From Toxotes chatareus (taxonomy: Eukaryota > Chordata > Actinopteri > Toxotidae), in contig CM028895.1 in assembly GCA_016801885.1 (NCBI GenBank), positions 8,394,001-8,458,000 of the forward strand: DNA of 64,000 nucleotides, given 5' to 3'. Below the pieces are notes generated by a model. The model was not told the origin of the DNA, ran no database searches, and worked only from the letters and a program-made list of their open reading frames with translations. This document shows, one piece after another, positions 27,001 to 42,000 of this stretch (the stretch's first letter is position 1; each line of letters starts with the position of its first letter). The translations under genes were made by a program, and so were the position numbers.

Positions 27001-30000
27001 ACTGTTAAATTTAGCAGGGACATGTTCCTCCTCCTACATCCACAGGTGTCACTTGAGCGGACATCAGAGGGTGAGAAGCGGCTCTCCCAGGTTTCTCAGG
27101 AGGCTGAAAGGCTCCAGCTCCATCTACCCAAAGCTGGAGCAGCACAGGTCCAAGAGCATCTCTCCTCCTGTCAGAGAGAGTGGAAGAACTACCTGGACAG
27201 CTGTTCTCAGAGCCAGCGAGACTTGGAAGAGAGTATTGGTCTTCTGAAAAAGTGAGTCATCACTCTTGTCATGTCTGGTATTTATGTTAAGGAACTTAAC
27301 ATAAAATAGGAATTTGCCTTTCCTTTCCTCTCCTCTCCCTTCCCCTCCCCTCACAGTTTTGATGATTGTGTGGAGGGTATAAGAGACTGGCTAAAGCAGA
27401 TGGAGCTCAGCCTCCAGAGCGAGCCTGTTCTTGGGGCAGAGAGCCAGCAAGGAACCCCCGATGCCACAGAAGAGCTGGAGAGAATGGAAAACCTCCATAA
27501 GGAGCTACTAGCAAGAAGGTATTTGTTTGTGGGTGTATGTTACAGATGCCATAGCAACAGCTGTTAAATATTCTGAACAATAACATATCACTCTCTCTTG
27601 CAAGGAACTCTATTGAGCGTGTCTGCCAGGAGGCCCAGTCTCTGTCTGATGCAGGTCGGGGGTCAGGAGGAGAGGTCAGAGTGACAGGCCAACTCCAGAT
27701 GGAGCACCAAGCCCTGCTGAAGGCAGCCAGGGAGAGACTGCGAGGGTGCCAGGAGAGTCAGGCCTTTGGAGAGACCCTCCAGGGAGTTTGGGCCTGGCTG
27801 GAGGAGATCCAGGAGAGACTGGGTACAGTAGACAGCACAATGGGGACCAAAGAGCAGTTAGAGCAGAGGCTGGAGACTGTGCAGGTAAGAGGGGGGTTTG
27901 CCTAGTAGACTATACCTCTCCGCAATTTCCATGAAATATTATACAGGCAAAATTCATGTAGTAAATGCTGTTAGAATCTTCAAGCATGCACATATTATAT
28001 TGGTTATATTTATACATTTTAAAACTTTTTTGGACAGACTTCTATTTCAGTCCATTGAACACAAGAAGGGGCGGTTTACTTGAGAAAGTTTTTTCGTCTA
28101 AAAGTCTGGTGCCTAAATCCAGTCCAATGTCCAGTTCACTGTGGCCCCACTCTGTTTGCACAGGACATCCTGCTTTTGAAGGGTGAGGGGGAGGTCAAGC
28201 TGAATATGGCCATGGGTAAGGGTGAGTTGGCCCTGCGCAGCTATGGGGCCGCTGGACAGGAGGTGGTCCGCTCTCAGCTTCAGGAAGTGGAGGATGCATG
28301 GGCCACGCTGCTTGTGACTGCCATGAGCTGCCACAGGTAGAACACTCACCTTAAATTATCACCTAAAATATTATGTAAAAGCTTAGATCCCTTATGTGAA
28401 ATTAAAACTATTTATACACCATAATTCTAAAGAAATCCATCATTTCGCTGTAGAATTGCATATATTGGTGTGAACTGTAAACACATTTTAATGCAGCCAT
28501 TCTTAATTTTTGCTTTTTTTTTTTTTTAAATGTGCCATTAAATCATGTACCCTGGACATTTTAGAGGCCATTTACCTGTGTTCCAAAAAATCCTCTCATG
28601 GGAACAGAGCGGTTATTTTCATCATGATAGATTGATGTCTCAGTGCCATTAATTACCATTAGGTTAAATACACAATGAGAAATATTTGTCTCATTTGGTA
28701 ACTCTGATTGATGTATCTGATTTCGTGAGTGTTCCTCTGTGTGTGTACGTGCACAACAGCATGCACATGCATCAGTTTGTGTGTGTGTGTGTGTGTTTGT
28801 GTATAACCGCAATTATGGCACCTCCAAGAAAAAATTGATCTCATTAGAGACTAAATGGTGGATGGCAAACTGTGGGTCACACATGGGGTGTGTTTGTATT
28901 TTAAGGAGAAGAGCATAACAGGAGGCGAGGGGTAGCAGGTGAAATGGAACTGCGTGTGTGTGTGTGAGTGTACAGAAATTGGCATTATTTGTACATGCGG
29001 GGTAACAGATGGCAAGGAAAATTATGGGTGTGCATCTCTGTCCATGTGTGTTTGAACCCCCATGATAAAAGGGGATAAAGGCAATAAGCCAGTATTATGA
29101 CTATTTATGTTTCTTGGCCATGACATGGGTCTGAAATATACTTTTCACTTACATACAGAGGAGAGTATAAAGGTACACAGCATGTTTTGTTTTGAGAATA
29201 ATATGTACCAAGAGTTTAAAGTAACCAGATTACTTAAACATTTGTGTAAAATGTAACAGTACTTACTTATTTTTCATATATTTTCTGTTTACTCAAAAGG
29301 TATAATTTTCATCTGTGCCAGTCACAGACTAACACAGATATCTATTGTCCTCTCTTCAGTCGTTTGGAGTGGACTGTGTCACAGTGGGGAGGATACCTGG
29401 ACAGTGCTGCCCAACTGCGGTGCTGGATGGAGGCTGTAGAGCGGGAGGTGTGTGCCCCGCTTACCCCGCAGCCGGGGCCCAGAGAAAAGGCCTCCCAGCT
29501 AGAGAGACTTAGAGCCCTGCTGGCTGACCTGGAAGACCACCAGGTGGCACTGTCCAGCTTGGAAGAAAAAGCCAGAGAACTTTTCAAGAAAACCGGTGAT
29601 GCCAGCTTTAACCATGGTGCTCGAGTCCAGCTGCAGGTGCAGTTTGATGACCTTACAGCTTTGGTAGAGGTACAGAAGAACTTACTTCATCCTTTGGTAT
29701 AGACAGTAATATAAACCTTGAACCTATTTTAGCTTGCTGAAACGTTTTGGTAATATTATCATTTACCAAAGAATGCACATGTAGATTGTTTGTACTGATT
29801 TTGTAGGAGAGAGTACGTCTTGCGCAGGCTGTGGTGTTGGAACACCAAGAATACCTGGAGGCTGTGAGGGAGCTGACCGACTGGCTGATGACTGCAGGAG
29901 AGGAGCTGCAGCACTGGTCTGATACATCAGGAGACTCTAACTCCATCAAAAAGAAACTGTCAGAAGTGAGGGTAAGGAAGAGTGTCACATACCAACATAA

Positions 30001-33000
30001 AACCTCACTTTGTTCATCCCCTATGGACACTTTTGTCTTCTATGTATATATTTTTGTCAGGGATGTGTGTATCAGTGAATCTACACTCAGCTTTAAGGTT
30101 TTGTACATGTTATCTGTTGCTAAGGTAACTGATTGCTGAATTATCTGAACCTATCTAATCTTAATGGACTCCCGCTATGAAGGAGTGCAAACTGTGAAGG
30201 GAATTGAAATTGGTTCTCAGTTTGTTTCCATATCACAGCCAAATATCTCAATCTCTCCAGGCACATTTTTACTGCCAATAAGTTGTGCTTTTACTGTGTA
30301 AAAAAAAAAAAAGTTAAAAAAAAAAAAAAAAAAAGAGGAGCAGTGAAATTAATGCCTAAGCTTTTCCCTGTTCAATAATTCTGCCACTGTAGAGTCGTGG
30401 TGTGAGGCATTTCATTACACGAGGAAATATAATTTGTTGTATACACAAGCTACTTGCACCATTTTCATTTTCCGTTTATGGTCTCAAGGTTAACATTCAT
30501 ATCCTATCACACGCACTGAACGATCTTCTCTCTTTAATCCCTCTATAAGCTCACTGCTCAAGTGTTTGCTTTTCACACCCTCTACCTTCCAAGTGCTACC
30601 TTTCCACATAGAATGAGAGATAGAGGCGGAGGAGGATGGAGACCGAGAATGAAATTACAGTAATAGTGGGAGAATACTGAGATAGAAAATGGAAATACAG
30701 GACATCAGAACTAATGTTGCAAAGACAGAATCAAAGAATTGGAGTTAAAGATAGAACGTGATGGAGCAGGAGACATATGGGAAAAACATTATGTAGGCAG
30801 CTTTAAATAGAATCAACTGCACATTCGGAGGTTGCAGTTTCCGTAGCCACAGTTTCCGTAGCAACTTTGTCTCCTCTCTACCCTCCCTATCTCTTCAGGA
30901 GCGTGTGGAGTGTCGGTTACTGGAGGGCCGAGAGCGCCTCAGCCGGGTGCGTCGCAGCGCAGCAACCACAGCGGAGCACACGGCGGCAGGAGGCTGCGAG
31001 GCCATGGACCGGCAGCTGGGGGCGCTGTCCCAGGCTCTGGAGCAGTGGGAAGGGGCCGCTCTGAGGGCCAGAGATGGCCTGGAGGGGGCCCTGGCAGCTG
31101 CTGCAGCTTCGGAAGAAGAATACAACCGTCTGACCGCTCAGCTGGAAGATGAGTTGAAAGAGCTGGATGGACGGCTGAGGAGGTGGAGCCAGGAGCTGAT
31201 TAAAGCTGAAGGGCGGAGCAACGGCGAGGAAGCAGTGGAGGGATGGCAGCTGGCTAAGGTACAGTAGCATGGGATTTAAATGAATGGCTTCATAATGTCT
31301 AAATTATTCACCGTTAATCTGCTCACAATTGTTCATTTAAAAAATAATAAATATTAAAAACTTTTGTGTTCAACTGGGATTTGGGTCGGCGAATTGTGAT
31401 GTGTGAAAGCTGACAGGAGCTATTTTTCTATTTTGCAATACTGGACTATGTTAATTTTAGAGAAGGTGATTAGCATTGTTTAATGGAAAGTACCCACAGA
31501 CACACACACGTATGTACACACACATTGTGCAGACATACATCCTCTGCATTCAGCTACGCTTTCTCTGTCAGTAATTATCCATTCATTTGTAAATCCCAAA
31601 AACAGATTAGTTTGTAAATCAGCTTTACTGGGATGATGAAGGAGTGACAGCTACAATCCCATCAGTTTCCCTCGCTTTCTGCAAGTGCTGCTTCCCATCT
31701 GCCCCTCCCCCTTTTGTTGTTTTTTAGCCATTATTTTCTACTATCTCTCCCTCCCCAAACATTCCCTTATTCTTTTCTTTCCACTTTTCCCTGTCTGACT
31801 GATTTTAACTGAAGTGTACAGTGATGTCTTTCTTGGCTGTAGGGGCTGTTTCTTAGATGCTCCTGCTCCTCACCTCCCCTGCTGCTCTGTTTCTAACCTC
31901 CACAGGATGTTTACAGTGTGACAATTTCTCTGTATTGTCAAGGCCATACCAGCATGTACACCCTCATACTCCTCCCCAGGCTTCTTCAGCCATGCCTTTC
32001 TCTGGTTTTCCTCAATTTGGGGCTGTCAGAGAACAGAGGAGGAGTCTTCCCTGCTTCTATTTCTCCTCCTCCAGCCTGTTTCCTGTCTCCAGCCTTGTTT
32101 TCGTTATGCGCCCGTTTGTGTGCGTTTCAACCAGTCCTGCATCTGTGAGGGCTGACAGCTGAATTCCACCGGGAGAGAGCGTGAGAGAGTGAGGAGGAGG
32201 AAAAATGTGTGAGAGGGAATAAGTGCAAGGAGTGGGAGGAGGGACAGAGAAAGAGGAGAGAGGAGAGAAGAGAAAGTAGTAGAATGATAGGAGGGAGGGA
32301 AGGAGAAGAGAGCAACGAGTCCACGAGAACAGGCAGGGAGGGAGGGAGGGTTGTTTATTGGTCATACGTCAGAAAGAAAGAAAGAGAGCGAGCGAGTGAG
32401 GGTGAGAGAGAGGGAGCTTGTACATATTTCATGGGACAGGATTTCATGTCGGTGTGAGTGCAGAATGTGAGGCACGCTGAGGAGAGCGGGAGAACGTTAT
32501 CCACAGCTCCTTCCTGCCACACTCCGTGAAGAACAGAAATGCTATTGTACAAGCAGCACTGTGAGTATGTGTTGGAGCGTGTGTGTGTGTGCATGAATGT
32601 GAGAAGAGTGAAAAGAAGCGAGCCAGGGTGTGAATAGGAATGTGAGTGCTCTTATTGGAGGGTGTCATGCAGATCTGTTGGGTGTTTGTCTCTCCTTGAC
32701 ACATACACGCACGCTGAGCCAGCTGGTGTCTGTCTCTGTTGTTTAGGATATATTGGAGGGCTTGCAGAGTGCAGAGCCGATGGCAGAGAAGTTGAAAGGC
32801 CAACTGAACGACCTGGTGCGATACTCCAGAGACCTGGGCTCACAATCAGACCGCGTCACAGCAGTTATCAAACAGCACAACAGGTGAGAGCAATCTTATT
32901 GCTTTAGCAAACTGTGTGTGGTGTGTGTACTTGCATGTATGTGTGTGTGTTTTTATTATGTGGATTTGAAAAGAAACTGAGATTTACTGGCTAAGACTGG

Positions 33001-36000
33001 GGTAATAATATTGTCTTTTATTGACTCTAAGCCAGTTTATAGTATGATGACATGATCTTACCATGTTATTGTTCTACATATTTCTGTAGTTAGCTGTAGT
33101 TGTTATTATGAACTAAAAAATTAGTTACGAAAGTTTTTTCCACACATAAGAATTTGGTGTCATGCAATGCATATATATGCAACATAGCTGCTTTGCATAA
33201 CTGCATAATTTATTTTAATGTTAATAAGATTATTTATATGATTTTGCAGCCATTTATTGTATCATAGCAATGGATTCTGAATGCATCTTTAATAATATTG
33301 TGATAAAGATTTCAACCAGTATTGCCCAGCTGTGTTTTTAGTCCAGTGCACATAATAAGATACACAAAACCAGACAATGCATAACCTGTTCATTCATTCC
33401 ATAACATAGCAAACACAGGGCTGAATTCTCCCAAAACACAACTCACATGTCTGAGTGTCCAGGGTTAGTGCTCGGTTGTACAAACCTAGTTGTGATAGAG
33501 TGTGTGTGTTTGTGTGTGTGTGTGTGTGGCCATCTCAGACACAGAGTCATGATGTATATCAGCCAAAGGAAGGTGAAAGGTGACAGAGAGCACCGGAGGC
33601 ACCAGTTGCAAAGCAACATTTAACCACCTTCCCTATTTAGCTTTGTTTTCTTCTCTGGGTTTAATTTTATGCAAGGTTGAGTGTAGTTTTGAGAGAAATC
33701 TGATACATGTGGATGGTACTCTCAGTGCTGATATGTTGCATGCCTTGGTCTATGTGCTCTAAATGCCTACAAGTGATCGTGTGTTCATTTACCACTTATT
33801 TGTGAACATGCAATGCCTTTTAAAATGAACAACTGCATAGCAAAGAACATTATCATACTCATTCAACACATCCATACACAATTGTGAACTTGTACTGTAG
33901 CACACATTGTCATTGTCTATGTAATTTGCATGAATGTATTATTAACTTTTCATTTAGAGATATTGCAGGGTAGTGTGATGAAGCTCCGTGACTAACGTTT
34001 ATTGGCAGACAACCAGAGTGAGGTCAGCTTGCTGGGGATGCTTTGGCGGGTAATTGGCTTTGGCTCCTGATTGGCAAAAACAGCACCCTTCCTCATTCAC
34101 ATGGCTGTTTAGTCTGTAATAGACTTGGCCTGTGTGCTCTTTGCACCTGTCCTGCACTAAGCACTGCAGAAAAAGGAGCAAAGAGAGAGAGGGAGTGAAA
34201 AAAAAGGAGTCAGAGGAGAGGAGGTGGAGGAGGAAAAGGCTTTAACTCCCCCCTCCTCTTCATAGCACATGCCAGATTTTGTCTGTCACAGCAGAAAAAA
34301 GTGCTTCTTCCACACTCATGCTATCCCCACTGTGTTACCCTTTCATGCCCTCATCGCATCATTAAAACTCAAGGGTGTTTGTGTGCATATGTGTGTGTCC
34401 ATTAGAAGGTGTGTTTGTGTGTGCTGAGGTGTGCTACAGTGAGACGGGGTGTGTGTTTTTAACTTGTTTTTTTTTTTCATACCTCCCTTTGGACAATAAC
34501 TCCTGCGTAAACAGCTGCGCACCTTGCTTCCCTGCTGTCATCCTTTCCATCACTTCTTCCACTCCCCCCTCTTTCCTTTAACCTTCACCCACTGCCCGCT
34601 ATGTATGAAACCCAGTGATGCTTTTCTTTTGTTGTCCTACATCTTGCTTGTGCTTAGTCTGAATCTTAGTTAAGTTTTATGCACCTCAAAGTATTATTTG
34701 TGCAATTAAGTTTTCCTTTTTTCCTGGAGTATAAATACAGTAATTTCACCGACTGTGTCAAACGAAATCACATAACTTAGTCACACATTATATGTGACAG
34801 TATCTGTAGAATTATGTCCTTATTGTGCAGTCTGTTCAGAACCAGTGCAGCAAATAGTGTACTTTATATGTAGCGAGGTGAAAGGAAAGCGTGTGGAGGT
34901 GGTGGATGTAATGTGTCTGACTAACACACCGGAGACAGGAATTGATGTCCTGTCACAGACTTGCAATTAATGTTTGCCAGCGTTAACTGTTAGCACAATC
35001 TTTCTCTAAATTTAACCACACTGTAGTTTCCATGTGCAGATACTATAGAATGAGGGGATTTTTTAAATAGCTTGAACAGCTAAAGGAGCAAAGAAAAACA
35101 AGTCAGGTTTCAGTTTTGTTCAACATTTGTGTTGAAATCCTTTTATTTACAAAATGTCCTTCCCGGTGTTCCAAAAACCTGATATTATCACTCGTGTTAT
35201 TACCAGTCTGTTCTCTTGCTATACTCCATGGTTCAATCTATAAATTCTGAAGGATATATGAACAACAGGAAAAAGTCCCAGCATGTGACAAGTCACCGGT
35301 GAAGAAATACAGCCCACTAAATCCCAAATGTCACAGTCTCCCTTTAACACCACCCTTCACTGTAACCTCTCCCTCACATACTGTATCTCTGCCACATCCC
35401 TTCCATCTCACCCTTTTTCTTACAGCATCATCCTGTCATCCCTCATTCTCTCCATCTTGTCACCCCTGAACTCTTGCCCCTCTCATATGTTTCCTCTCAA
35501 CCCCCTCCTACACAGTACCCCTGAACACCATCCCCCCACTCTCCCTCTTTGCCCCAACACTCATTCCTTCCACTTCACCCACTTTGCCATTTCTCCACCT
35601 GCCTGGTTCTCACTCCTGCTCGTCTGTAGCATGAAGGCAGTATGCACAGTATCTGATCATCTGCTCATGTATTCTCTTTGTTTTCATGAGCACGTGGGCA
35701 GTAGACAGCTTCCACTACACTTCCTGTGGTTGTAACCTCTTTCTTTCTTTCTTTGTTCATTTCTTCTTCTTGGATTTGAATCTGTGAACGTGTTAAATTC
35801 TTTTCTGTTGTCCTCCAGTCTCAGTCTACGTGCCTCCAGAGAGTGCCAAAACAAGGAGCGCTTGTTGGAGCAGAGGTTCCGCACAGCCCTGAGAGACTTC
35901 CAGCAGTGGTTGGTCAACGCCAAAATCAGCACCGCCAAATGCTTTGATGTGCCACAGAGTGTTGCAGAGGCCTCCACTGCTCTGCAGAGGATCCAAGTAA

Positions 36001-39000
36001 GAGATATAGTATTCTTACTTCTTATTCATAGTTGACACCTGAAAAATTCTCTGTTTCCAAAACATTTGTGATATGAAATGTTGGTCACACTTTGTTCACC
36101 CTGTTCAGATATTACTGCTCGTACCCGGTTTTGCTTCTGTTTATTGCTGCTGGAAATGTAAAATGCACCACCTCCCGTGTACCGTAGAGTTTTCCCAGGA
36201 CAGGCCTACCAGACACAGAACAGCAAATATACAGTTTTAATCACATTTTTGTTATATTAGTCAGGGAGAAAGGGTTGTAGAATTTATATTTATTTGAATG
36301 AAAATGTCTATGAATGTTGCTTTAATCCTGCTTTTTGAGAAAGAACAACATTTTTAATAACTTGCTTTATGCTGCTGAAGTGGTTGCAGCATAGGTAATA
36401 ATACTGATTCATAATCTCACATCTGAGAACCAGCACCCAGCTGGGCCATGCAGTCTTTTTACTACTGGCCATTATCCAGCTCCACTGAAGCAGTGATGGT
36501 TTCAGAGTAAGTAGCTGTTGATAGTGGAGTTAAAGGAGTGTAATTTATTCACTTACATAACTCAGAGCTTTTAGCTTGTTGAGGAAATGAAATCAGCAAT
36601 CTTCTTGTCATAAAAATCTTTTTGTCTTCTTCTTCTTTCGACTGTAGCTGCTGCTTGAGAATCTTTGAATCCACAAAAGTTTGGCTCCACTCTAAATCAG
36701 CATCTGCTGATTACAAACTATAGCTCCATTTTAATTCTTTTTTTTTGCATGCATTTTTTTCAAGCTTAGCAAAGATTGGTACCACAAAAGAAACAGCTAA
36801 AAGGGGAATGATGTAACAGTTGAAGAATCAATCCGCTTTCAGTGGGAGATTGCTCAAGGGGATGTCTGTATTGACATGCTCACTGTCGAGTGTCCTCTGG
36901 TGGGCTTGTTGGTGTAGCGGGACCTGCCGTAGGCTGGATAAGCTGGAAGTGGGCACATAGCCAAGAGGGATAAGAGAAAGGTCCACAGCGGGGTCTCTCT
37001 GCCATTCTCTTCAAAATATCTCATGTTTCTCTCTTTCTGCAAAGTCTCTGTTTTTCTCTGAGAAGCTGGCAGGTGTAACAGTCTGGCAGCCTCTTTAGAG
37101 CACCCCAGGGCCCTGGCTAAGAGTCAGGTGCTTGTCGGTTAAGGTAGACGTCCCCACATCCCTGCACCAGACAGTTAATTACCTCTCAGACACCTGACCA
37201 TGTCGACCACTACATTACCACCAAGGAATTGTGGTATTATTGCTTTGAGCTGAGCCTTATTATAAGACGTTAAATCCACACTTGTAAAGTGCAGAACCTG
37301 ATTTTTTGCCAGCATTTTCAATTATGGTTCTGTGGTGGTAATGCACATGGTGCTTGGATTTATTTAATCAATGGTCACATGGTCACCAGAAAGAGCCAGT
37401 TCACTGTGTCAAAAAAAAACCCATTGGATTATTTGAAGAAATCATTTTCTGAAAGGATGTCAAAAAATGGAAGCGCCGAGCAGGAGTTTTTGTCTGTGCT
37501 TCTTCAGAAGTTTCTTCTATAGCTTTGAGGATGAGAGCAAATGTCATAGAGTGTGTGGCAGCAGAGGAGAGAGAAATACAGAGGCGGTCATGTTTTATTT
37601 ATTATTGACTTGGTGAGGAATGTGGAACAATGTTTCCACATGGCTGACCTCCAGGAGGGCCAGCGTGGGAGGGGCGGGGGCATCCATTGTGTCACGCTTA
37701 ATTGGTGGTATACAGTTACACTGGCAGGGGGAGAATGGTAGTGTGAGAAAGACAGTGAATGAACATAGAAGAGAGACAGAAAGTAAAGAAACAGGGAGAT
37801 AAAGAAAGGCAGAGAACGACACAGACTTTCTATGCTTGTGTGTGGCTGTACCGTACTAAATTTGCGTGTGTGTGAGGAGGCTGGAGCTATAAGTGTGTGT
37901 AAGTGATGTGCTGACTGCACAGATGGTGGAGTGGTCCCTGCTGCGCTACTGTCATCGGCTCAGCTCAGAGGGAGGGGTGTGTGTGTGTGTGTATTTTGTG
38001 GGTGGGTATGGAGGAGCTATGTAAAAACCAACACATTTCAGGCTCACTGCCTTTCCTTTATCTGTGATTGCCTCCCTCGGTCAGGCCCCTCCTTCTGCCC
38101 GCGCATATGGAATTAGTAATGACTCTGTCTAATTACCGCTTTTGACAGTGTAAAGTGAGATTCTGGGGCAGGGGCAAAAAAAACCCAAATCTGTGTCTAT
38201 GGCCATATCGATTTCAGTTACCCATCAGCCATTGCATCAGAAATGGAGGACAAAACGAAGTTCAAGGTTGTCATTCAGTCCATTTCTTCTTTTTTCTTCC
38301 TCCTTTCACTTTCACACTCTCTTCCCTTTGTGTATATGTTTGTGTTAAATAGCCACAGTTCCATGGTCTTTGTCTGTGTATCCCCACAGGAGTTCTTGAG
38401 TGACAGGGAGCATGGCCAGGCCAGGCTGAGTACAGTAGGAGCCAGTGGGGAGCTGCTGATGGCTGTGGTGTCCAGAGACAGGGTGGAGGGGATCAAGGCC
38501 AAGGTGGCAAATGCGAGAGACGACTGGAAGAGCCTGATGAATAACTTGCAGTTGAGGGAGGATGCACTCAAGGTTGGTTAACATTAACTTTTGTTTGGAT
38601 GCTGCTTTCCAAGGTCTGCCCTGAGAAAGAGAGTCAGGGTCTCAGAGAGACTACAAATAAAGGATAAATGAAGGTTTATTGTGTGGTGGATGATTAAATG
38701 AATGCAGACTTAGTATGTGAATACAGTATGTCCATGATTGTGTCTGTTTTCCTGCTACTTTATTATCACTGTTTATATAGAGATGTGTTGTGGTATAAGC
38801 ACTGATTTGGTTTAATTTGATTTTTTTTGTATAAAGTATTTCAGAGAGTATGCAAATAGAGAAAATATGGATTTGATATGCAACTAAGATCTGACAGTAT
38901 AATGAGTAAATAATTTCATTTTAGCATTTTAGCATAAAGTTAGCAATTATCTATTATCTAGCATTATCTAATAACAAGCAAACAAATAACAGCTTCTGTA

Positions 39001-42000
39001 GCTGTATTTGAAAAGTTGTGCGTCATATTTCCAGAACCTGCAGTCCCAGATGACGGAGTTTGAGGCCAGTGCTGAGCCTCTGCAGGACTGGCTCAACAGC
39101 ACAGAGCTCAGAGTTCAGGAGAGCAGTGCTCGGCTACATGACCTTCCAGCCAAGAAACAGGAGCTCAGCAAACTACAGGTATTTTGGAGCCCAAAGTCAT
39201 GTTTCCTGGACGGTTATATCTGCAGATTTCTGACTCCTAGCAGTATTTTTCACAGCCCATCATCACAGCTCTCTTAAAATGACATTTCGCTTATAATTAT
39301 TATGGTTATTCATGGGGCTGTCTTTCAGGTTTTACAGTGCCCACTCCTTAAACAATATGTTTTGCAATACATCAGGACGTTTTAGTCCGTCCTGTAGGAT
39401 CGATTTTCTTTTAAATGACATTATGTCATATCGAGAACGCGCCTTTTATAGTTCTCTTCTCAGCTGCTATCACAGACATTCTCTCATTTTCTCCATTCAC
39501 TCCACTAAACCCTGGCATTACACCATAAATTGAATATTAAGTAGATTTTCCAAGGATACTAAATAGTTGTAGCTCTCCATCAGATATGGATCCCTAAAGT
39601 ACAATCTGAAATCAGCTGGGAAAAGAGAAGGACCTAATTACATTTGCCGAGCACCACTGGATCAAAATCGAGCAGCGTCTTGACACAATAGTCAGAGGAA
39701 AAGTCCAGAAATCTAATTAATTCTCCTCCTGTCACAGCTGAAGCACTGCGTGGCTAAAAGGCCCTTTTCAGGATGTGATAACAGCCTCTGCCGTGTCTGG
39801 CAGAGACAAAAAAAGGAAGAGAGGCACTGAGCGTTAAAAAGATAAAACCAACAAAAGAGAAAAAAATATATCAAACCCATCTCAAAGCTCTGCCCTTATC
39901 ATTGTTTCTATTTTTGTATTTACTCTGTCGCCTGCTGTAGCACTTCTCCTGGTTACCTTTTGTCTGGCCCTGCAAGCAATTACATTTCTTCCCCCAGCTC
40001 CTGAAGTATAATACAATACATGCAGGCTTCAGTGTCTGAACCTGTGTTGGCAAAATCCTCTTTACCTTTTCACATATACCCCCACCTATGCAGTATTTTA
40101 TCAGGCTTGTCTCCACTCCCTGTTCTGTGCTGTGGTGTCTAACTGAATAATCGTATTTCTATTTAAAAACGAACATCAAGAGAAATGCTGCTGATGCTTT
40201 TTTTTACGATGTTCTTTTCCCTTGTCTTTATCCATGTATTTTGATGTGCTCTTGTTGTTGTGTCTGTTCTTGTGACATGTTAACCCAACCCTGTATCCCT
40301 GCTCTGTGCCTCTCACACCTCCCTTTCCTGCCTCCGCTTTCATGAAAAACACCATATTTCTTGTCATTTCATTTTCCCCTTGACTCAAAATTTTACGGTG
40401 CTTACACACAACCATCCTTTCCAATCTGTCACTTTTAACCCTGCACTCCCAACTGTGCTACCCCACATCCTATTGCTCCTTCATCTCTATTTTTCCATCT
40501 CCTCCTCCTTCTGCTTCAAACTGGCCCAGTGTGTACTGGAAGAGATAGCCAGTCGGGAGGCAGAGCTGGGCAGGCTGAGGGAAAGAGCTCATCGTCTCTG
40601 GGAGGGACAAGCAGCTGGCAAGGGCTTCGTTCACCGCGTATCCCAACTGTCAGCACAGTACCTAGCCCTCAGCAACTTAACCAAGGTAACACTGCTCCCA
40701 CCTTGTAAACCTGTGCCCCCCCTTCTTGTCTACTTATCTGTGCTTCTGTCTGAGAAATGCTGCAGCAAGCTGAAATTTGCTTTGCTTGATTCATGTACTG
40801 TTTGAGGTAAGAACTATGGAGCCTTCTGTCCAGCCATGTTGTTTATTGTTGTTCTGTGTAATTTGCTGCGTCATGCATTATTCCCCAGTTGCACATCAGT
40901 CATGGTTGCTGTTATCGACTTGCCTCAGGTGAAAATACTGCACCCAAGAATGTCTCCATATCCAGAGTAATTTACAGCAATCTATCTTTCACCTCCAAAA
41001 GGTCTACATGGTTGCAGCCTCATCAACATTAAAAAGGCCAAGGCTGTTGAGCTTACCTTTATGCAGTGAAACACTTCTAAAATGCCAGAGCTGAAATGTG
41101 TCAGCGCTTGAGAATCTGACCTTTTTGAAGCTCTCATTAGATTGGTCACACTGTTATGATTAATTTGATGCAACATAGAGCAAAACATTACGCTGACCGC
41201 AGAGCACCATTCTCTTACCCCCGGACAATGAGAGTGCCCCAGCAATGATGAATGGGATTTATTTACTTTGCCGGCTAACTAGTGGAGCGCTATTTTTAGG
41301 TCTTCTTCCCTACCAGACATGGAAACAGGAATGAAATCATTTAAAATTGCCACTTGTGGATTGTTATTGTAGCTCTGCCTTTCTCCACCCTACAGTTACA
41401 GTTGAGGATGGACGAGTGATGACTTCAAACAAAATACATTGTGTTTGTCCTGTAATGTGGGGGTGGGAAAGTCTCCAGAGATGCCTGAGAGTAAAAACAA
41501 GACTGTAATTTCAAATCCAAACAGAACAATATGAAGACACCCTTTTTATGCACTGCAAACAAATTCTTAATTTTTAACTCAGTCCTAAACTGTTTCTCAC
41601 AATCACTATAACACTTGAAGAGTATTTTTACTATGCTGTCCTCTGACTTTTAAAGGACAAAGCCTCCAGGATTGAACGAATTGTAGGGGAGCACCGCCTC
41701 TTCTCTCAGGGTCTTAAAGAGCTGCAGGACTGGGTGTGTGAAGCTCAGAGGGTCCTCAACACCTGCATCTCCACCACCACTGACAAGGGCGTGTTGGAGG
41801 ACCGGATGTTACAGCTGGAAGTAAGCGGGGAGAAGACGGGTGTGGGATCCATTAAAAGAGCACACCAGAATTTTCACAAAAAAATGTGTAGCATTGCCTC
41901 AGAAGTGAGAAAATCAGGTCTTGAAGCAGCTCTGACACTTAACTGGTTCATAGTCAAGTCCTGCAGATTTGTGTCTGATTTTACACCTAAATACAAATGC

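Larger units (their letters stand above)
31259..32746 (+). other. intron 52 with polypurine tract
   Basis: 1.49 kb. Pyrimidine-rich from about 31660 to 31800 and 31850 to 32100, then a sharp switch to a long purine-rich tract at 32172-32415 with a G-quadruplex motif. No exon was recognised inside. Confidence 0.7.

Noticed and set aside
30300..30334. Poly(A) tracts as the tail of a processed retrogene
   Set aside because: No coding or SINE-like body was recognised upstream, and no clear target-site duplication was found.
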